Assembly: GCA_021839365.1 (NCBI GenBank)
Contig: JAKCBB010000022.1
Location: forward strand, 1-7,847
Origin: a bacterium
GTDB lineage: Bacteria; Patescibacteriota; Minisyncoccia; UBA6257; Colwellbacteraceae
Reading direction: 5' to 3'
DNA length: 7,847 nucleotides
Below, one piece after another: positions 4,640-7,847 of this stretch. A program made the translations under genes and the position numbers. The notes under the pieces were generated by a model that worked only from the letters and a program-made list of their open reading frames with translations, did not search any database and had not been told where the DNA came from. The first letter of the stretch is position 1. Each line of letters begins with the position of its first letter.

Positions 4640-6631
4640 ATGAAATTAGTAATAGTAGAATCGCCAACAAAAGCAAAAACTATCGGACGGTTTCTTAAGT
4701 CCGGATATAAAGTGGAATCAAGCTATGGCCATATACGCGACCTGCCGAAGAGTTCACTCGGGGTAGATGTCGAAAATAATTTCGAGCCGAAATACGTTAT
4801 CCCGCGCAAGAACCAAAAAACCGTAACCGCACTGAAGAAAGAAGCAGCCAAGGCCGACAAAGTAATCCTCGCGTCCGATGAAGACCGCGAGGGAGAAGCT
4901 ATTTCCTGGCATCTTATCCGCGCGCTGAAACTCGACGGCAAGGACAAAGAAGGCATGGTGGAAAGGATAACTTTCCATGAAATAACCAAGCCGGCAATAG
5001 AGGCGGCTTTGGAACATCCGCGCGGAATAAACATGAACCTGGTTGATGCCCAGCAGGCCAGAAGAATTTTGGACAGAATTGTGGGATACAAGCTCTCCCC
5101 TTTCTTGTGGAAAAAGATAATGGGCAAACTTTCCGCCGGACGCGTACAGTCAGCCGCGCTCAAGCTTATAGTCGAGCGCGAGGAAGAGATAAAAAAGTTC
5201 AAGCCGGAGGAGTATTGGACGGTAAGCGCGGTTTTACATAAACATGCTTTGGAAAAAGATTCTTTTACGGCTGTTTTAAACAAGGTAGGCGGCAAGGCAC
5301 TCGAAAAATTGGAGATAAAAGCCGACGAGGCGAAAAAAATATCCAAAGACCTTAAAACCGCAAAATTCAGCGTTGAATCGGTGGAACGAAAGGAAGTTAA
5401 AAGGAATCCACTCCCGCCGTTTACTACCAGTACCCTCCAACAGGAGGCGTCGCGCCGCCTGCGCTTCAGCGCCAAACAAACGATGCGCATATCTCAAAGT
5501 CTTTACGAAAGAGGGCACATAACCTATATGCGCACCGATTCGGTCAATCTGGCTCCCGAAGCGTTGTCCGCAGCTAAAAAGTGGATAAATGAGAATCTCG
5601 GAGAAAATTACGCCTCTTCGGCTCCGCGCCGCTATAAAGTCAAATCGCGCCTGGCGCAGGAAGCGCATGAAGCCATAAGACCGACTAACGTTTTTAACGA
5701 ATCGGTCTCCGATGATCCGAGAGAGAAGAAACTCTACGACTTGATTTGGAGAAGATTCGTCGCCTCACAGCTACCGCAAGCCGTTTTCGATTCAAAAAAC
5801 GTATCCGTTACGGCGCGCGGAGAAAGAATATACGGCTTGAAAGCTTCCGGTTCAACTATAAAATTTGACGGTTTCCTAAAAATCTGGCCGACGAAGTTCG
5901 AAGAAAGCAACCTACCGTTATTAAATAGCGGCGAGGAACTTGAACTGAAAGAAATAAAACCGGAACAGCATTTTACCGAACCACCGGCCAGGTATAACGA
6001 TGCCAGCCTCATTAAGGCTCTTGAGGAATATGGAATAGGAAGACCCTCGACTTACGCCCCGATAATCTCCCTTTTACAAGATCGAAACTATGTGGCCAAA
6101 AATCAGGATAGGCGTTTTGAGCCGACTGAAATCGGAGGGCTTATCAACAAAGCTTTATCCGAAAACTTCCCCGAAATAGTCGATATAGGATTTACCGCGA
6201 AGATGGAGGAAAGCTTGGATAAAGTAGCGGAGGGAAGAGCCGATTGGAGAAAAATTATCGGAGACTTTTATTCAGACTTTGAGCCGCAGCTCGAGAAAAA
6301 ATATACTGAGGTGGAAAGCATGAAACCGCCGGTTGTCGAAACCGACGAGAAGTGCGAACTATGCGGAAAGCCGATGGTTATAAAGTTCGGACGTTTTGGA
6401 AAGTTCTTGGCCTGCTCCGGCTTCCCTGAGTGCAAGAATACGAAATCGTTAAGCAACGGCAATAACGACACGAATATAACTTGTCCGAAGTGCGGGCAAG
6501 GACACATTGTGGTTAAGAAAACCAAGAAGGGCAGGATTTTTTATGGTTGCAACCGCTGGCCGGACTGCGATTACGCCAGCTGGAAGAAGCCGGAAGCCAA
6601 AACGACGCCTGCCGGGAGTAAAGATAATTAA
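4640..6631 (+). CDS. topA: DNA topoisomerase I (type IA)
   Basis: 663 residues. It relaxes negative supercoils by passing one strand through a transient break. The Toprim domain has E7 in the IVESPTKAKTI stretch (4-15) and the acidic triad D80, D82 and E84 in SDEDREGEAISWHL (79-92). The DAQQARRILDRIVGYKLSP block (136-154) and SAGRVQSAALK (165-175) follow. The catalytic tyrosine is Y296 in HITYMRTDS (293-301). EAHEAIRPT (341-349) and YGIGRPSTYAPI (464-475) are also family hallmarks. The C-terminus holds two Cys4 zinc modules: C572, C575, C592 and C598, and C615, C618, C637 and C643. E. coli TopA (865 residues) has longer C-terminal domains, so this is a compact form. The ATG is the first possible start (in-frame TAA four codons upstream), with no Shine-Dalgarno site and no clear promoter; cotranscription with dprA is likely. 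Confidence 0.98.
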   Translation: MKLVIVESPTKAKTIGRFLKSGYKVESSYGHIRDLPKSSLGVDVENNFEPKYVIPRKNQKTVTALKKEAAKADKVILASDEDREGEAISWHLIRALKLDGKDKEGMVERITFHEITKPAIEAALEHPRGINMNLVDAQQARRILDRIVGYKLSPFLWKKIMGKLSAGRVQSAALKLIVEREEEIKKFKPEEYWTVSAVLHKHALEKDSFTAVLNKVGGKALEKLEIKADEAKKISKDLKTAKFSVESVERKEVKRNPLPPFTTSTLQQEASRRLRFSAKQTMRISQSLYERGHITYMRTDSVNLAPEALSAAKKWINENLGENYASSAPRRYKVKSRLAQEAHEAIRPTNVFNESVSDDPREKKLYDLIWRRFVASQLPQAVFDSKNVSVTARGERIYGLKASGSTIKFDGFLKIWPTKFEESNLPLLNSGEELELKEIKPEQHFTEPPARYNDASLIKALEEYGIGRPSTYAPIISLLQDRNYVAKNQDRRFEPTEIGGLINKALSENFPEIVDIGFTAKMEESLDKVAEGRADWRKIIGDFYSDFEPQLEKKYTEVESMKPPVVETDEKCELCGKPMVIKFGRFGKFLACSGFPECKNTKSLSNGNNDTNITCPKCGQGHIVVKKTKKGRIFYGCNRWPDCDYASWKKPEAKTTPAGSKDN

Positions 6632-6637
6632 CTACTG

Positions 6638-7543
6638 CTACTTCTCGGCATTATAGATAGCCTGGATTTGGGAGGCAGTAAGAGTATGGTTGTAGATACG
6701 ATAATCGTTCATCAAACCATGAAAATAATAGGCGTACGATTCTCCGAATTCCAGATTGGACGAACCGTCGGTAGGCGGAAAGTAGGGTGAAGACTTCGAT
6801 GCGATTTCAGCTCCATCAACATAAATAATCATTGAAGATTGATTAAACGTCGCGGCGATGTGATGCCAACTATTTTCTGAAATTGCGCCGCTTGTTGCAA
6901 GAGAGTTGCCGTATTGGCCGTCAACCTCAAAAAGTATGGTATAAGTTGAACTTGCAGAAGCGCTGATCCATATTTCGTAATCTCCAAAATAACCATTGAA
7001 TCCGCCTATATATTCCAGCCCCGATGGATTACCTTCCCAATTTAACCAAACGGACAGGGTAACCTGATTCCCTAATTGATTGATTCTCAATTGGCTTGGA
7101 GTACCAGCATTAACATAGTCATCTGTCCCATTCCAATATCCTGCACAAGTCCATAATTTTCCGGGCGAATAATAGCCGCTACCGCCTGATTGCGTTCCGC
7201 TCCACGTTCCATTATTTCCGTGTCCACTGAAATCGTATGCCGTTGTTCCCGTTCCTTCATTAAATTTCCAGTACGCCGCAAGCGATGGATTATAGTCCAC
7301 CGGTTCCAGAGCCAGACTGTCTCCCATCTCATAAAGATCAGGATATTTGCCCCCATCGGTTGATTCCACGTCACCTGAGCCGCCCATCGCGTACTTGTCG
7401 GATTCCACGTTGCTCGTTAACTCAAACTGGCTTCCGTTTGTCGTGTAGGTGTAATACTCTCCGCTTGTCGTGGCATTTATGGGATCTATCGGAAGTCCTC
7501 CTAAGGGAGAGCCTGTGGATATTTGAGTAAAATTAACCGGCGT
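6638..7543 (-). CDS. C-terminal part of interrupted pilin: pilin tail plus LamG domain
   Basis: The same frame as the pilin upstream, continuing past an in-frame TGA (7546-7544) and staying open for 302 codons including the TAG stop. The first part (7543 to about 7285) completes the pilin domain: TPVNFTQIS, GGLPIDPIN, then GQFELTS-like SQFELTSNVESDKYAMGGSGD and KYPDLYEMGDSL. A LamG/concanavalin A-like domain follows (about 7285-6645): AAYWKFNEGTGTTAYDFSG at its start, SWHHIAATFN, MIIYVDGAEI, and GLMNDYRIYNHTLTASQIQAIYNA at its end. LamG domains bind glycans or other ligands, so a surface adhesin role is plausible. If translated separately, a GTG at 7408 could start it, but no Shine-Dalgarno site precedes that codon. 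AGGAGGA (7502-7496) is instead followed by ATA. It converges with topA with a 6-bp gap. Confidence 0.8.
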   Translation of the reverse strand, partial: TPVNFTQISTGSPLGGLPIDPINATTSGEYYTYTTNGSQFELTSNVESDKYAMGGSGDVESTDGGKYPDLYEMGDSLALEPVDYNPSLAAYWKFNEGTGTTAYDFSGHGNNGTWSGTQSGGSGYYSPGKLWTCAGYWNGTDDYVNAGTPSQLRINQLGNQVTLSVWLNWEGNPSGLEYIGGFNGYFGDYEIWISASASSTYTILFEVDGQYGNSLATSGAISENSWHHIAATFNQSSMIIYVDGAEIASKSSPYFPPTDGSSNLEFGESYAYYFHGLMNDYRIYNHTLTASQIQAIYNAEK

Positions 7544-7546
7544 TCA
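7544..7546 (-). other. In-frame TGA interrupting the pilin-LamG gene
   Basis: The codon after DDGTG is TGA, followed directly in frame by TPVNFTQIS. One base change from TGG (Trp) would restore a single gene of at least 402 codons. Other Trp codons in the downstream part are TGG, and rplS, the DUF488 gene and the first partial gene end in TGA, so global reassignment of TGA is unlikely. Confidence 0.85.
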
Positions 7547-7847
7547 ACCCGTCCCATCGTCTTTTCTAAGAGTGGAGGTTGTTGCGCAATGATAACTCCA
7601 GCCCGACGGAAGAGATGGCAATCCCAGATCGGCGCAGGTTGCCGATGAGCTATCCGGCACTGATACATAAACGGTATTGGAAGACCCTAGATAAGAGTTT
7701 CCCTCGGCCAGGTATATGGAAAGGGCGTTATTCATGTTGGCGAGGTCCTGTAACCTTCTGCTATCCCTTCCCTGGGCGAGGAGCTGTTGGGGGTTGAGGA
7801 TCAGGACGACGACGGCGGCGAGGATCCCTATTATGGCTATCACTATG
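7544..7847 (-). CDS. Type IV pilin-like protein, N-terminal part (5' end beyond the window)
   Basis: The frame enters from the right edge in the middle of the conserved prepilin helix: VIAIIGILAAVVVLILNPQQ, then a charged stretch AQGRDSRRLQDLANMNNALSIYL typical of the alpha-1 helix of type IV pilins and pseudopilins. The leader peptide and cleavage site lie outside. Two cysteines in the globular part (SATCADLG and SYHCATT) could form the pilin disulphide. The frame ends at TGA 7546-7544 after RKDDGTG, in the middle of the globular domain, and the same frame continues with the rest of the pilin pattern. The product as read here is therefore truncated unless the TGA is read through or is an error. 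Confidence 0.85.
   Translation of the reverse strand, partial: IVIAIIGILAAVVVLILNPQQLLAQGRDSRRLQDLANMNNALSIYLAEGNSYLGSSNTVYVSVPDSSSATCADLGLPSLPSGWSYHCATTSTLRKDDGTG

Noticed and set aside
4723..5490. 255-residue - strand frame inside topA
   Set aside because: Antisense shadow. The topA frame has all catalytic and zinc motifs intact, and the antisense product is S- and F-rich with no motif.
7487..7502. AGGAGGA on the - strand as a restart site for the LamG part
   Set aside because: The codon at proper spacing is ATA, not a normal start. The bases encode the GG of a GGLPIDP stretch, so the match is probably due to protein sequence.
7544..7546. Genome-wide reassignment of TGA (to Trp or Gly)
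   Set aside because: rplS and the DUF488 gene end in TGA at their expected family lengths, and the first partial gene ends in TGA just before a terminator.
1..7847. Defence system, CRISPR array, insertion sequence or prophage
   Set aside because: No long spaced direct repeats, transposase, terminal inverted repeats or phage-type genes were seen in either strand.

Overview
The window looks like a chromosomal stretch from a small-genome bacterium, most likely of the Candidate Phyla Radiation (Patescibacteria, Parcubacteria-like). This placement is inferred from gene style, not from a marker phylogeny. The clues are a type IV pilin fused to a LamG domain, a small 3D-domain protein, a PilO next to an unrecognised small membrane protein, tightly packed housekeeping genes, very short predicted 5' leaders, and A/T-rich heptanucleotide arrays between tRNA genes.

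Layout: (1) The tail of an unknown + strand gene ends in a strong terminator (1-151). (2) A 3D-domain secreted or membrane-anchored protein follows, with its own promoter and terminator (175-748). (3) tRNA-Leu(GAG) on + converges with rplS (ribosomal protein L19) on -, and the two share one bidirectional terminator (826-1339). (4) About 180 bp is largely unexplained. (5) A - strand pair, a DUF488/YeaO-like gene and an RluA-family pseudouridine synthase, overlaps by ATGA (1521-2584). (6) A structured intergenic region carries tRNA-Val(GAC) and tRNA-Ile(GAT) on -, each next to a 7-bp-periodic array (2585-2933). (7) A - strand unit holds pilO and a 65-residue membrane protein (2959-3679). It diverges from a + strand unit of dprA and topA (3715-6631) across only 35 bp. 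(8) A - strand type IV pilin carrying a LamG domain enters from the right edge, is interrupted by an in-frame TGA, and converges on topA with a 6-bp gap.

Functional themes: translation (L19, three tRNAs, an rRNA-type pseudouridine synthase), DNA topology and recombination (TopA, DprA), and type IV pilus/DNA uptake (PilO, pilin, DprA). pilO and dprA sharing a divergent promoter fits a natural transformation programme, but that is inference.

The most unusual points are the in-frame TGA in the pilin-LamG gene, although TGA is a normal stop elsewhere in the window; three genes (rplS, the DUF488 gene and dprA) whose promoter-like elements leave almost no 5' leader; and the mirrored heptad array between the DUF488 gene and tRNA-Val. 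I found no defence system, CRISPR array, insertion sequence or obvious new multi-gene system.
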